64,000 bases of DNA, taken from Deinococcus multiflagellatus (GTDB taxonomy: Bacteria > Deinococcota > Deinococci > Deinococcales > Deinococcaceae). Each line of letters begins with the position of its first letter. Positions within the stretch are counted from its first letter, which is position 1. The stretch covers positions 1 through 64,000 of the forward strand of contig NZ_JAIQXV010000015.1 in assembly GCF_020166415.1 (NCBI RefSeq), in the 5' to 3' direction. The position numbers were made by a program, and so were the translations under genes. This document shows positions 50,177-59,554 of the stretch, piece after piece. Under the pieces are notes generated by a model. It did no database searches and was not told the origin of the DNA. It saw only the letters and a program-made list of their open reading frames with translations.

Positions 50177-50263
50177 GGGTGAGGGCAGTCTACCGCGCGC
50201 CCTGTTCCGGCACGGTCAGGGCCCCGGCCCAGCGCTCGGGGTGCCGCACGCACCCAGGGCGGC

Positions 50264-50305
50264 GTTCCCTGACGGGCACGGCCCCGGGTTCCCTGGGCGT
50301 TCCAC
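50264..50305 (+). promoter_or_regulatory. GTTCCCT direct repeats ahead of the 723-residue lipoprotein gene
   Basis: GTTCCCT at 50264 and 50288 and GTTCCAC at 50299; the last two are 11 bp apart. A -10-like CACGCT follows 10 nt after the last repeat (50316-50321). This places the start of transcription at about 50328, which is itself an ATG. Confidence 0.65.
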
Positions 50306-50327
50306 CCTCCCCGGCCACGCTGAAGGC

Positions 50328-50420
50328 ATGAAACCGGCGCCCTGGTGGCGGCTGGATTTCCCCCTGCACCGTTCGCCCGCCGCTCTCCGTCTCCTTTCAT
50401 TCCCCGAGGTTCTCCCATGA
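50328..50420 (+). CDS. possible 30-residue leader peptide coupled to the lipoprotein gene
   Basis: The ATG at 50328 coincides with the transcription start predicted from the repeat and -10 spacing, so it would be leaderless. It encodes MKPAPWWRLDFPLHRSPAAL plus ten more residues. Its TGA overlaps the ATG of the lipoprotein gene (50417-50420), which would couple the two. No family is recognised, and the lipoprotein gene also has its own CGAGG. Confidence 0.35.
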   Translation: MKPAPWWRLDFPLHRSPAALRLLSFPEVLP

Positions 50421-52588
50421 AACACCTGTCCCTGCCCGTGCTGTCCCTGACCCTGCTGCTCGCCGCCTGCGGTACCCAGACGGCGCCCGCGCCGACCAAA
50501 GCCCCCCAGGCGGCAGGCCCTGCCCTGCAGAAGCCCGCCGATCTGGCCCCGGCCGCTGGCCGCGCCCGCAACCTCAGCACCCTGAATGTCAGTGAGGCGT
50601 GGCGCGGCATGACGTGGCGGGTGCTGGGCCAGGAGGGCGACGTGGTGCGGGTGGGCGCCGACGAGGCCACCGACCCTTACCAGGGCGACACGGCCGCCAC
50701 CGCCGAACTGCCCCTGCTGTGCCTGAACCCCGATGGCCGCCCCGCCCCCGAGGGCCTGAAGCTGGACTTCTACAACGGCTGGGCAGGCGGCGAGGTGCGC
50801 CTGACGCCGCCCGTGGCCGGCAGCGCCCTGACCTCCCGTGCCATGGCGGACCTGCTGTGTGCCACCGAATTCGGGAAGGACTGGCGCATGGCCGAATTCC
50901 ACGATGGGCAGGCCGACGGGCAGAAAGGCGGCTGGCGCTTCTCCGCCAACGGCACCCTGAACACGGAAAACCGCTTCTGGGTAGCGATTGACGACCAGAA
51001 CGCCAACCCCTGGAACTCTGACGGCGTGCGCCCCGACGCCGTGGTGCCCGACACCACCCGGGTGCTGGGGGCCCAGGACCGCGCAGGACTGCTGAAAGCC
51101 TCTGAGGACGGCCGCGAACTGGTGTTCCGCAGCGACAGCCCGCTGCTGGCCAGCCTGAAAGAAGGCATGGTGCTGGCCAGCCGCCCCACCGAAGCCGCCC
51201 CGGCCGGCCTGCTGGGCCGCGTGAAGGCCATTGAGGTGCAGGGCGAGACCACCACGGTGTACACGGGCGAGGTGACGCTGGAAGAGGTGATTCAGGACGG
51301 CGACCTGGACGCGGCGGTGGCGCTGGATGAGGGCAGCATTGACTACGAGAAGTCCGGCGAGATGATCCGGGCGCAGCGGGCCCAGAGCCAGGGCAACCTG
51401 GGCGCCCAGCGCGACTTCCGCCTCTTCAGCTTCAACAAGTCGCCCTTCTGCCTGTACGACCACGCCCAGCGTGACCTGAGCTGCGACGACGGCGCGGCGG
51501 GGGGCCTGCGCAGCCGCGTGCCGAGCACCAACTACGCCACCTTTGACGGCCAGCTGAGCGCCCAGGCCGACGCCTTTATCAATGTCAGCATCCGCTGGTT
51601 CAGCCTGCGGCACTTTGACGCCGGGGTAAAGCTCTCGCAGTCGGCCCGCGCCATAGTCGACGCCAAGGGTTCGTACAGCTGGAACAAGGCCAAGGACCTC
51701 ACCCAGTGGCAGGTGACGTTCACGCCCATCACCTTCATGATCGGGCCGGTGCCGGTGGTGATCACGCCCATTCTGGTGCCCACGGTGGGCACCGACGGCC
51801 AGATCAGCGCCACGCTGCACTACGAGGTGTCGCAGACCTTCAATGGCCGTTACGGCGTGGAGTACAACAAGGGCAGCGGCTGGAGCGGTATCAGCGAGCA
51901 CAGCGCGAACGTGAACAGCCAGCCGGCCACGGTCAACGGCACCGGGCATGCCCACGCCTACGTGGGGGCCAAGGGGATTCTGGCCCTGTACAGTGCGTCC
52001 ACCAGCGGCCCGCAGGTCTTTGTGCACGCCAAGCCCTTCGCTGAGGCCGATGCCCGCGCTGCTGTCGTGGTGGGCCAGAGTGCCAGCTTCGAGATCTGCC
52101 CCGCGGTGGGCGTGCGCGCCGATGCCGGCGTGGCCTTCCCCCTGATCACCTCCAGCACGTGGCAGGCCCAGGTGCTGGACTGGAAACGTCCGCTGCCCTG
52201 CTGGACCGGCGGCCAGCCCGGCCCCAGCAACCCCGGCACGGCCTACACCGACCTGAACCTGAACTTCACCAGCGTGACCGGCGACGTGGAGGTGGACAAG
52301 ATTGACCCCCAGACCGGTGTGGTCACCCGCATTGGCAACCTGAGCGGCAACGGCACGCTGAACATCGTGAATGACCTGAACCTGTCTGGTGAGACGATCA
52401 TCCGCGTCAGCAGCATCTCGCGCCGGTCGTCGGGCGTGTTCGGCAGCTACCGCCGCAACATTGACCTGGCCGTGACCGCTGGTGGGCGCACGGTGTACGA
52501 TCCCGCCCCCACCGGCTGCACCAGTTGCCACTCCGCCGAGGTGTACCGCTTCACCGTGGACAAGTCTACGGGCAGCATTCGCTGGTAA
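50417..52588 (+). CDS. large lipoprotein with a CATEFGKDWRM domain
   Basis: A 723-residue lipoprotein. The signal peptide SLPVLSLTLLLAAC has the lipobox LAAC. Near residue 150 is CATEFGKDWRMAEFHDG, followed by NRFWVAIDDQNANPW, a pattern I associate with secreted proteins having a 'WRM/L...FW' C-type domain. The rest is beta-rich, with repeated short strands and a long stretch of small polar residues (residues 370-560). It ends with a CTSCHS pair and a compact tail. Function unknown. It is expected to be surface-bound and controlled by the divergent SARP-like regulator. Confidence 0.85.
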   Translation: MKHLSLPVLSLTLLLAACGTQTAPAPTKAPQAAGPALQKPADLAPAAGRARNLSTLNVSEAWRGMTWRVLGQEGDVVRVGADEATDPYQGDTAATAELPLLCLNPDGRPAPEGLKLDFYNGWAGGEVRLTPPVAGSALTSRAMADLLCATEFGKDWRMAEFHDGQADGQKGGWRFSANGTLNTENRFWVAIDDQNANPWNSDGVRPDAVVPDTTRVLGAQDRAGLLKASEDGRELVFRSDSPLLASLKEGMVLASRPTEAAPAGLLGRVKAIEVQGETTTVYTGEVTLEEVIQDGDLDAAVALDEGSIDYEKSGEMIRAQRAQSQGNLGAQRDFRLFSFNKSPFCLYDHAQRDLSCDDGAAGGLRSRVPSTNYATFDGQLSAQADAFINVSIRWFSLRHFDAGVKLSQSARAIVDAKGSYSWNKAKDLTQWQVTFTPITFMIGPVPVVITPILVPTVGTDGQISATLHYEVSQTFNGRYGVEYNKGSGWSGISEHSANVNSQPATVNGTGHAHAYVGAKGILALYSASTSGPQVFVHAKPFAEADARAAVVVGQSASFEICPAVGVRADAGVAFPLITSSTWQAQVLDWKRPLPCWTGGQPGPSNPGTAYTDLNLNFTSVTGDVEVDKIDPQTGVVTRIGNLSGNGTLNIVNDLNLSGETIIRVSSISRRSSGVFGSYRRNIDLAVTAGGRTVYDPAPTGCTSCHSAEVYRFTVDKSTGSIRW

Positions 52589-52590
52589 GC

Positions 52591-52700
52591 CACACGGCTT
52601 CGGAAACATTTCGTCAGGTGTGACGAAATGTTTCCGGCCGGAGAAACTTGCAGAACCGCGCAGCAGACAAGGAACAAGGACGGATGTCCAGAACTGGACG
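52591..52700. repeat. small intergenic repeat, copy B
   Basis: It begins CACACGGCTTCGGAAACAT and forms a perfect 15-bp hairpin (52602-52616 with 52621-52635, 4-nt loop). It ends ACGGATGTCCAGAACTGGACG (52680-52700). Both ends match copy A at 46431-46571. It sits between the two lipoprotein genes and may also slow transcription. Confidence 0.65.
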
Positions 52701-52787
52701 GCAGTTCGTATAAACCCGCTTCCCCGTGCCCCCAGGTCCGTATGGCCTGGGGGCCCCGCTGTGCCAGAAGGCTGCGGGCGGTGCTGG

Positions 52788-52832
52788 CAGGGAACGCGGC
52801 GCGGCCCGCGCCGCGTTCCCTGGGCGTTCCCC
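52788..52832 (+). promoter_or_regulatory. GTTCCCT repeats and 35-bp palindrome ahead of the 294-residue lipoprotein gene
   Basis: GTTCCCT at 52815 and GTTCCCC at 52826 are 11 bp apart. A -10-like CAAGCT follows 10 nt after the second repeat (52843-52848). The predicted transcription start falls on the ATG at 52855, giving a leaderless mRNA. In addition the first repeat is one arm of a 35-bp palindrome (52788-52822, arms of 17 bp). It could pair as a cruciform or hold a second, inverted regulator. Confidence 0.65.
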
Positions 52833-52854
52833 AGGCCTGCGGCAAGCTCCTGGC

Positions 52855-53739
52855 ATGCCAAAAGAACGTGCACATCCCCCTCTGAAGCTTCGTCTGGCCG
52901 GCCTCACGCTGGCCCTGGGACTGGCCAGCTGCGGCCTGCCCGCCACGCCGGCTGGCCCGGTGGTTATTCAGACGCAAGGTCTGTCCCCGGCGCAGGACCT
53001 GCAGGCCGAAGCGCTTGACGCCCTGCACACCCCGGCCAGCGCGACCGAAGCGTTTATGGCCCAGGGCGGCGTGGCGTCCATCCCGTTGACCGGCGAAGTG
53101 CCCGGCTGGGCACGTGAGCTGCTGGACGGCGACCGCCTGCGGGCCGACCGAGTGACGCTGGGTGAGCCAGTGGCGGTGCGCTCCCTGGTAGACCTCCCCC
53201 TGCCTGATGGCGACGCTGCGCAGGACGCCGAGAGCGCCGCTGAGCTTCAGCGGACCCTGGCCCAGGTGGGCGACGCGGCCCTGGTGCCTCTGCTGCTCCC
53301 GGGCGGCGAACTGGCCGGCTGGGTGCGCCTGCCGCTGCTGCCGGTCACGCCCGACGAGGCGGCCCCCCGGCATGAGGCCGTGGACCTGAAAGAGGTGGGC
53401 CGCCCCCGGCTGGCTCTGCTCACCACCCCGGCCAAGGCGCTGAGCGCTGAGGACGCCCGCGAAGTGGCTGGCGCCGAGCGGGACGCCCCCGTGTTGGCCC
53501 TGGCCAGCGGGGGCGGTGACCACCGCGCCTTTGACTTCACCTGGCTGGTGCAGACCGAGGGCAAGCCCACGCTGGTGGCCCAGGGTCAGCCGGATCTGGT
53601 CACCGATGACGGCCTGCTGCTGCCTGCGCTCGTCGCAGGGGTCCGCTCTGTGGAGGCCCTGACCCCAGTGAACACGGCCACAGCCCTCAAGACCGAAGCC
53701 AGCTTCGCCCCCTATCACCCCGCCATGGAGGCCAAATAA
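52855..53739 (+). CDS. lipoprotein, first gene of the phospholipase-like operon
   Basis: A 294-residue lipoprotein. The signal peptide LRLAGLTLALGLASC has the lipobox LASC. The mature protein is acidic and Ala/Leu/Asp-rich, with no Cys after the lipobox and no catalytic motif that I recognise. I chose the ATG at 52855 because it gives the signal peptide and matches the predicted transcription start. Its TAA overlaps the next ATG (TAATG), so the phospholipase-like protein is coupled to it. A chaperone or partner role is inference only. Confidence 0.75.
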   Translation: MPKERAHPPLKLRLAGLTLALGLASCGLPATPAGPVVIQTQGLSPAQDLQAEALDALHTPASATEAFMAQGGVASIPLTGEVPGWARELLDGDRLRADRVTLGEPVAVRSLVDLPLPDGDAAQDAESAAELQRTLAQVGDAALVPLLLPGGELAGWVRLPLLPVTPDEAAPRHEAVDLKEVGRPRLALLTTPAKALSAEDAREVAGAERDAPVLALASGGGDHRAFDFTWLVQTEGKPTLVAQGQPDLVTDDGLLLPALVAGVRSVEALTPVNTATALKTEASFAPYHPAMEAK

Positions 53740-55751
53740 TGCACCGTTTCCCTGCTCCGTCTGCGCCCCGAATCGCCTCCAGGCGCCACACCCTGCTGCG
53801 CAGCGCCGCCCTGCTGGCCCTGTGCTCGGGGCTGGCGGGCGCCTGGAAGCCCAGCACCCACATCGCCGTGGCGGAAGAAGCCCTGCGCGACGCCCTGGAT
53901 GACGGGTACGTCTCTATTGACCAGCTCAGTGGGACGCAGGTGGTCGCCACCCGTCAGTATCCGGTGGATCCGGCGCTGCTGCAGGACCTGCGAACCTACA
54001 CAGCCCAGTACCGTGCGGGGGTGGTGGGTCCAGATGCGTACCCAGACCTGCTCACAGGTCAGCAGATGATTCATCCGGGTGATCTGCCCAGCACCGACCC
54101 TTCCATTACCCCAGGGAACAGCGACGCGTGGCTGCAGCACCTGTTTCAGGCCAGCCGCACGCAGGGCGGCGCAGCGCGGGCGTTCACCGCTGGCTTTATC
54201 ACCCACGCGGCCGGGGACATGTTTGCCCACAGTCTGGTCAACCACTACACCGGCGGCGCCTTTGAACTGGGCGCGAACGCGGTCCAGCATCTGGTCTTGG
54301 AAGGCTACATTGGCAAACGAACGCCCAACATCGTGCGGGTGGGTGGGGGCGGCGCGCTGGTCACGCGCAACGACCTGAGTATCAGCGGCGCCGAGAACTT
54401 CATCTACCAGAACCTCATCGACGCGCGGCCCGGTACACCGCTGCATGGGCTCTACCAGCACAACGACAGCCGGCTGTCCATTCCCGCCATTTTCTCCAAA
54501 CGCCGCGCCGGGTTGCAGCGCGATATTGACGCCTACTACGCCCGCAAGGCCGATCTGCTGCGGCGCATCCGCGATTGCCGGCCACTGGATTTCAGCTGCA
54601 GCCGCGTGGCCCTGAGCGCCCAGCTGGCCGCGCACATGGCGGCCAATGCCTGGAAGGTCGAGTACAAGGAACACTGGCGCGCCGATATTGACGCGGGCTT
54701 GCGGGCGTGGCCGCAGGTGAGCGCCGCGCTCTCCGGGCAGCTGATCTTCACCACGACCACCGGCGACCTGACGCAGGGCGGCATGGACACGAACGGCGCT
54801 CAGCAGGTGCTGAGCACCTACACCACCCGGCATCTGCTCTCCATGATGGGCGCCCCGGATCTGGTGGGACAGGTGGCAGGGTTTGATCTGCTGCCGCCCC
54901 TGGAGCTGGCCTTTGTGCGCGAATTTATTCGGGACCGACTGGACAGTATGGTGCAGCGCTCCACGGGCCTGAGCCTGGACGACTGGCAGGCGCGCATGAC
55001 CAACCCTGAACTCTATTTCGACGCCACCATGGCCCTGCCGGGTGGAGCGTCGCTGACCTTGGACGAGCTGAACCGGGCGCTGGGCCTGACCGATACCGGC
55101 TACAACAATCCGCAGGAACGCTTCAATCTGGCGACCTACGCCCCCACGGCCAACACCCTAACCCTGAGCAAGCTGGTCATGCTCAGCCAGAGCACTTTCG
55201 AGCAGGTGATCCGGGACTTGGGCGGCACCGTGCCCTCGGGATTGCCAGGCAACGCCGCGCTGGGCTTTATCCGCACCTTCGATGGCGACCACCAGTGGAA
55301 CAATTCCCCGCTGCTCACCGCCAACAGCTGCGCGCTGTACAGCAAGCTGTTCCGCTCGCAGGCCGGCGACGGCTGCGCGGCCGTTCAGCCCGTCGTCTGC
55401 CCAGATGAGCTGAGCAGCGGCGCTACCTTGAACATCAACGAGCAGCGCGCCTCGTGCAATGGCCGCAATGTCCTGATCATGCAGGGGGACGGCAATCTGG
55501 TGCTCTACAAGAATGGGCGCGCGGCCTGGGCCTCGCAGACCTGGGGCAACACCGCTGCGGCCCGCTTGACCCTGGGCGGTGACGGCCACCTCGCGCTGTA
55601 CAAGAGTAGTGGTCAACGGGTCTGGACGGCCGGCACCTGGGGTCACCCCGGCGCCTATCTGAAAGTGCAGGACGACGGCAACGTGGTGCTGTACGAGCAG
55701 GTGGGGGGTGCGCCAAGGGCTATCTGGGCCACGAACACCTGGGGTCCTTAA
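53739..55751 (+). CDS. secreted zinc-dependent phospholipase C-like protein with bulb-lectin tail
   Basis: A 670-residue secreted protein. The signal peptide ends LAGA, so the mature protein would start with Trp (WKPSTHIAVAEEAL). An N-terminal Trp and nearby His ligate zinc in bacterial phospholipase C. Further metal ligands appear in FITHAAGDMFAHSLVNHY near residue 150. The C-terminal ~110 residues are a B-type mannose-binding lectin with three QxDxNxVxY-type repeats (MQGDGNLVLYK, GGDGHLALYK, VQDDGNVVLYE). A membrane-active enzyme targeted to glycans is the likely reading. The middle ~300 residues are unassigned. Confidence 0.8.
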   Translation: MHRFPAPSAPRIASRRHTLLRSAALLALCSGLAGAWKPSTHIAVAEEALRDALDDGYVSIDQLSGTQVVATRQYPVDPALLQDLRTYTAQYRAGVVGPDAYPDLLTGQQMIHPGDLPSTDPSITPGNSDAWLQHLFQASRTQGGAARAFTAGFITHAAGDMFAHSLVNHYTGGAFELGANAVQHLVLEGYIGKRTPNIVRVGGGGALVTRNDLSISGAENFIYQNLIDARPGTPLHGLYQHNDSRLSIPAIFSKRRAGLQRDIDAYYARKADLLRRIRDCRPLDFSCSRVALSAQLAAHMAANAWKVEYKEHWRADIDAGLRAWPQVSAALSGQLIFTTTTGDLTQGGMDTNGAQQVLSTYTTRHLLSMMGAPDLVGQVAGFDLLPPLELAFVREFIRDRLDSMVQRSTGLSLDDWQARMTNPELYFDATMALPGGASLTLDELNRALGLTDTGYNNPQERFNLATYAPTANTLTLSKLVMLSQSTFEQVIRDLGGTVPSGLPGNAALGFIRTFDGDHQWNNSPLLTANSCALYSKLFRSQAGDGCAAVQPVVCPDELSSGATLNINEQRASCNGRNVLIMQGDGNLVLYKNGRAAWASQTWGNTAAARLTLGGDGHLALYKSSGQRVWTAGTWGHPGAYLKVQDDGNVVLYEQVGGAPRAIWATNTWGP

Positions 55752-55764
55752 GGTTAGGGGGACA

Positions 55765-55804
55765 GGGGCGGCGAAGGGTCAGGCTTCGCCGCCCCTGCCT
55801 TTTC
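55765..55804 (+). terminator. terminator after the phospholipase-like operon
   Basis: GGGGCGGCGAAG (55765-55776) pairs with CTTCGCCGCCCC (55784-55795), a perfect 12-bp stem, followed by TGCCTTTT. Confidence 0.85.
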
Positions 55805-55909
55805 CCCTGTTGGGCCGGGCACGGGGCGCCTCCTCAGTCCTCCCTAGATAAATCTCCCTTCACTCCCCTCTTGCAAGTGGCCTCTGGCAAGGCGCGCAAG
55901 CTAAGCCCC

Positions 55910-56098
55910 ATGACCGACCCCAAGACCAGCTACGACCCCGCCAACCAGACGCCGGCCGAGGGCGGTTCGCCCCAGGGCCACGGCGAGAGCCAGGGTCAGG
56001 CCCCCAACGTGGACCCCGCTGCCAAGACGGGCCCGGCCGAGGGTGGCCGCGACGACATTGAAGACAGCGAGGCCCCCGAAGCCGCCGGCCGCTCCTGA
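55910..56098 (+). CDS. small acidic disordered protein
   Basis: A 62-residue protein rich in Pro, Gly, Glu, Asp and Asn (MTDPKTSYDPANQTPAEGG; RDDIEDSEAPEAAGRS). It has no hydrophobic core and is probably unstructured. I do not recognise it. I chose the ATG at 55910 over the one at 55871 because the hydrophilic composition begins there. It ends 4 nt before the nth start used here and likely shares its transcript. Confidence 0.55.
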   Translation: MTDPKTSYDPANQTPAEGGSPQGHGESQGQAPNVDPAAKTGPAEGGRDDIEDSEAPEAAGRS

Positions 56099-56102
56099 GG
56101 CC

Positions 56103-56828
56103 GTGGGCACCGAAGTCCCCCTGAACGCGGCCCGCCCGGACACCGAGCGGGCCGAACTGCTGGTCTGGATGAAAGAGCAGGTGCGTGAAGCCTACGGCGA
56201 AAAGCCGCTCTCGCCCCGCCGCGACCCCCTGCACGAACTGATCAGCACCATCCTCTCGCAGCGCACGAACTGGCGCGACGAGGACGCCGCCTACCAGGAA
56301 CTGCGCACCCTGGGCGACTGGGACGCGATTATCGCCGCGCCCACCGAGCAGGTGGCGCACGCCATTCGCCGCAGCAACTACCCCGAAAGCAAGGCGCCGC
56401 GCATTCAGCAGACCCTGGTGGCCATCCGGGACTCGCCGGGCGGGTACGACCTGGATTTCCTGAAAAACATGCCGGTGAAAGACGCCCTGAAATGGCTGAC
56501 CGACCTGCCAGGGGTAGGCGTTAAGACCGCCAGTCTGGTCCTGCTGTTTAATTACGCGCGCCCGGTGTTTCCGGTGGACACGCACGTTCACCGCGTGAGC
56601 ACCCGGGTGGGCGCCATTCCCAAGATGGGCGAGCAGGCGGCGCACAAGGCGCTGCTGAAGCTGTTGCCGCCGGACCCACCGTTTCTGTACGAGCTGCACA
56701 TCAACCTGCTGACGCATGGGCAGCGGGTGTGTTCGTGGCATCACCCGAAGTGCGGGGTGTGTGTGCTGCGGGCGCGGTGTGATGCGTTTGCGGTGTTTGG
56801 GGGGAGGGTGCCGAGTTGGAAGGGGTGA
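56103..56828 (+). CDS. nth: endonuclease III-like DNA glycosylase/AP lyase
   Basis: A base-excision repair enzyme removing oxidised pyrimidines, about 241 residues. The helix-hairpin-helix reads LPGVGVKTASLVL with the catalytic Lys. VFPVDTHVHRV supplies the catalytic Asp. The [4Fe-4S] loop is C-x6-C-x2-C-x5-C (CSWHHPKCGVCVLRARC). The order ISTILSQRT is also typical. The start is uncertain: GTG 56103 follows the small acidic gene, while GTG 56043 would overlap it. The last ~40 codons favour G over C at third positions, unlike the rest. Deinococcus genomes carry several Nth paralogues. Confidence 0.9.
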   Translation: MGTEVPLNAARPDTERAELLVWMKEQVREAYGEKPLSPRRDPLHELISTILSQRTNWRDEDAAYQELRTLGDWDAIIAAPTEQVAHAIRRSNYPESKAPRIQQTLVAIRDSPGGYDLDFLKNMPVKDALKWLTDLPGVGVKTASLVLLFNYARPVFPVDTHVHRVSTRVGAIPKMGEQAAHKALLKLLPPDPPFLYELHINLLTHGQRVCSWHHPKCGVCVLRARCDAFAVFGGRVPSWKG

Positions 56829-57171
56829 GGTGAGGGCGTTTGCTGGCCGTTGCCCCACCCCCCCAGCCCCCCATCCCCAGAGGGGACGGGGGGAGCGGCG
56901 CTGCGCTGGCAAACGTTGACTGACGTGGTAGGGCGGCCCGGCTTCGCCCCGCGATGTACGCCGTGGTCCGCCTCCGCCCATCGGCCCACGCCCGCGCCCT
57001 TCGGGCACGACGGCTTCGTCTGAACCTGGGCGGTGGTGGGGCAAGGGAACTTGGTGCGGCCCAGAAGGTTCTACTTTTCAAAAGACAAAAGAAAAAGGCG
57101 AGTGGCATGTTTGCCCTCGCCTTCTTCTTTTCCCACTCCCCACTCCCCACAACCCACTTCCCACACCCTCC
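56829..57171. other. gene-free stretch with a shared terminator
   Basis: No plausible coding frame is seen. AAGGCGAG (57094-57101) pairs with CTCGCCTT (57115-57122), flanked by A-runs on the left and a CTTCTTTT run on the right. It could end transcripts from both sides: nth on the plus strand and the LURP-like gene on the minus strand. A CCCACTCCCCACTCCCCAC tract follows. Confidence 0.6.
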
Positions 57172-57786
57172 TTACCCCCTTTCCCGCTCGCGCAGTACCA
57201 GTTGCACCAAGCCCAGCAACACCAGTTCGCTGTCCTGGGTGTCGCCGGGGCGCAGGGTGTCCACGGTGAAGCGGCGGGAGAAGAGGCTGCGTTTCTTGTG
57301 CACGCGGTAGCGGGGCTGGCCGCTGGTGTCGGTCATGGTGTACGTGGGGTTCACCAGGTAGTCAAAGCCCATCGCGATCAGGTCGCCGATGAAGGGGATG
57401 GCGCCGATCAGGCCTTCAACCACGTTCAGCCAGGGGTGATCGTCGCGGATGGTAAAGCGCAGGTCGCCTTCGGGGCCCAGCAGTTCGTACACGGCGCCCC
57501 ACAGGGTGCGCATGCCCTGGGCCTGCAGGGCGCCCACCGGTGTGCCGTCCACGCGGCGGATCAGGCGCCGGGCTTTCCAGTCCAGGGCGCCGGCCAGAAA
57601 GCCCTCGGCGCGGATGCCGTGGGTCTGCTGGGTGCGGGCCTCATCGGCGAACACGCGCACCTCGTCGCGCACACTGAAGGTCTTTTCCTTGACCACCGCC
57701 ACCAGCGCCCCCGAGGCGTCGGTTACGCGCAGTTCGGTCAGCAGGCTGAACTTGAAGGTCAGGGTCAGGGGAAACTGGAAGCTCAC
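57172..57786 (-). CDS. LURP-one/scramblase-like family protein
   Basis: A 204-residue protein of the Tubby-C-like (LURP-one-related/DUF567) fold. The alternating strands FKFSLLTELRVTDASG, VVKEKTFSVRDEVRVF and PRYRVHKKRSLFSRRFTV, with a short hydrophobic helix (VEGLIGAIPFIGDLIAMGF), fit the twelve-strand barrel around a central helix. The family includes phospholipid scramblase-like proteins; its bacterial role is unknown. It lies 16 nt after the fmt-def pair is read, on the same strand, and may share their transcript. Confidence 0.65.
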   Translation of the reverse strand: MSFQFPLTLTFKFSLLTELRVTDASGALVAVVKEKTFSVRDEVRVFADEARTQQTHGIRAEGFLAGALDWKARRLIRRVDGTPVGALQAQGMRTLWGAVYELLGPEGDLRFTIRDDHPWLNVVEGLIGAIPFIGDLIAMGFDYLVNPTYTMTDTSGQPRYRVHKKRSLFSRRFTVDTLRPGDTQDSELVLLGLVQLVLRERERG

Positions 57787-57802
57787 ACCCCAGGGTACGG
57801 GG

Positions 57803-59412
<1,610 letters not shown>

Positions 59413-59554
59413 AATGCCCTGTTTTACCAGACGCCGCGCGGGGCAAAAGAAGCCGCGTGCGGCCTGGGGCGCGCCCCGGGGGTGCCGGGAACGGTGAAGC
59501 GGCCCTTACGAAAGCCGCCCCCCGCGCGTCAGGCCCGCCTGCTGAAATCCCCCC

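Noticed and set aside
50216..52873. An 885-codon frame antisense to the large lipoprotein gene
   Set aside because: It has the His/Val/Gly-rich composition of a shadow frame, and the sense strand has a signal peptide and lipobox.
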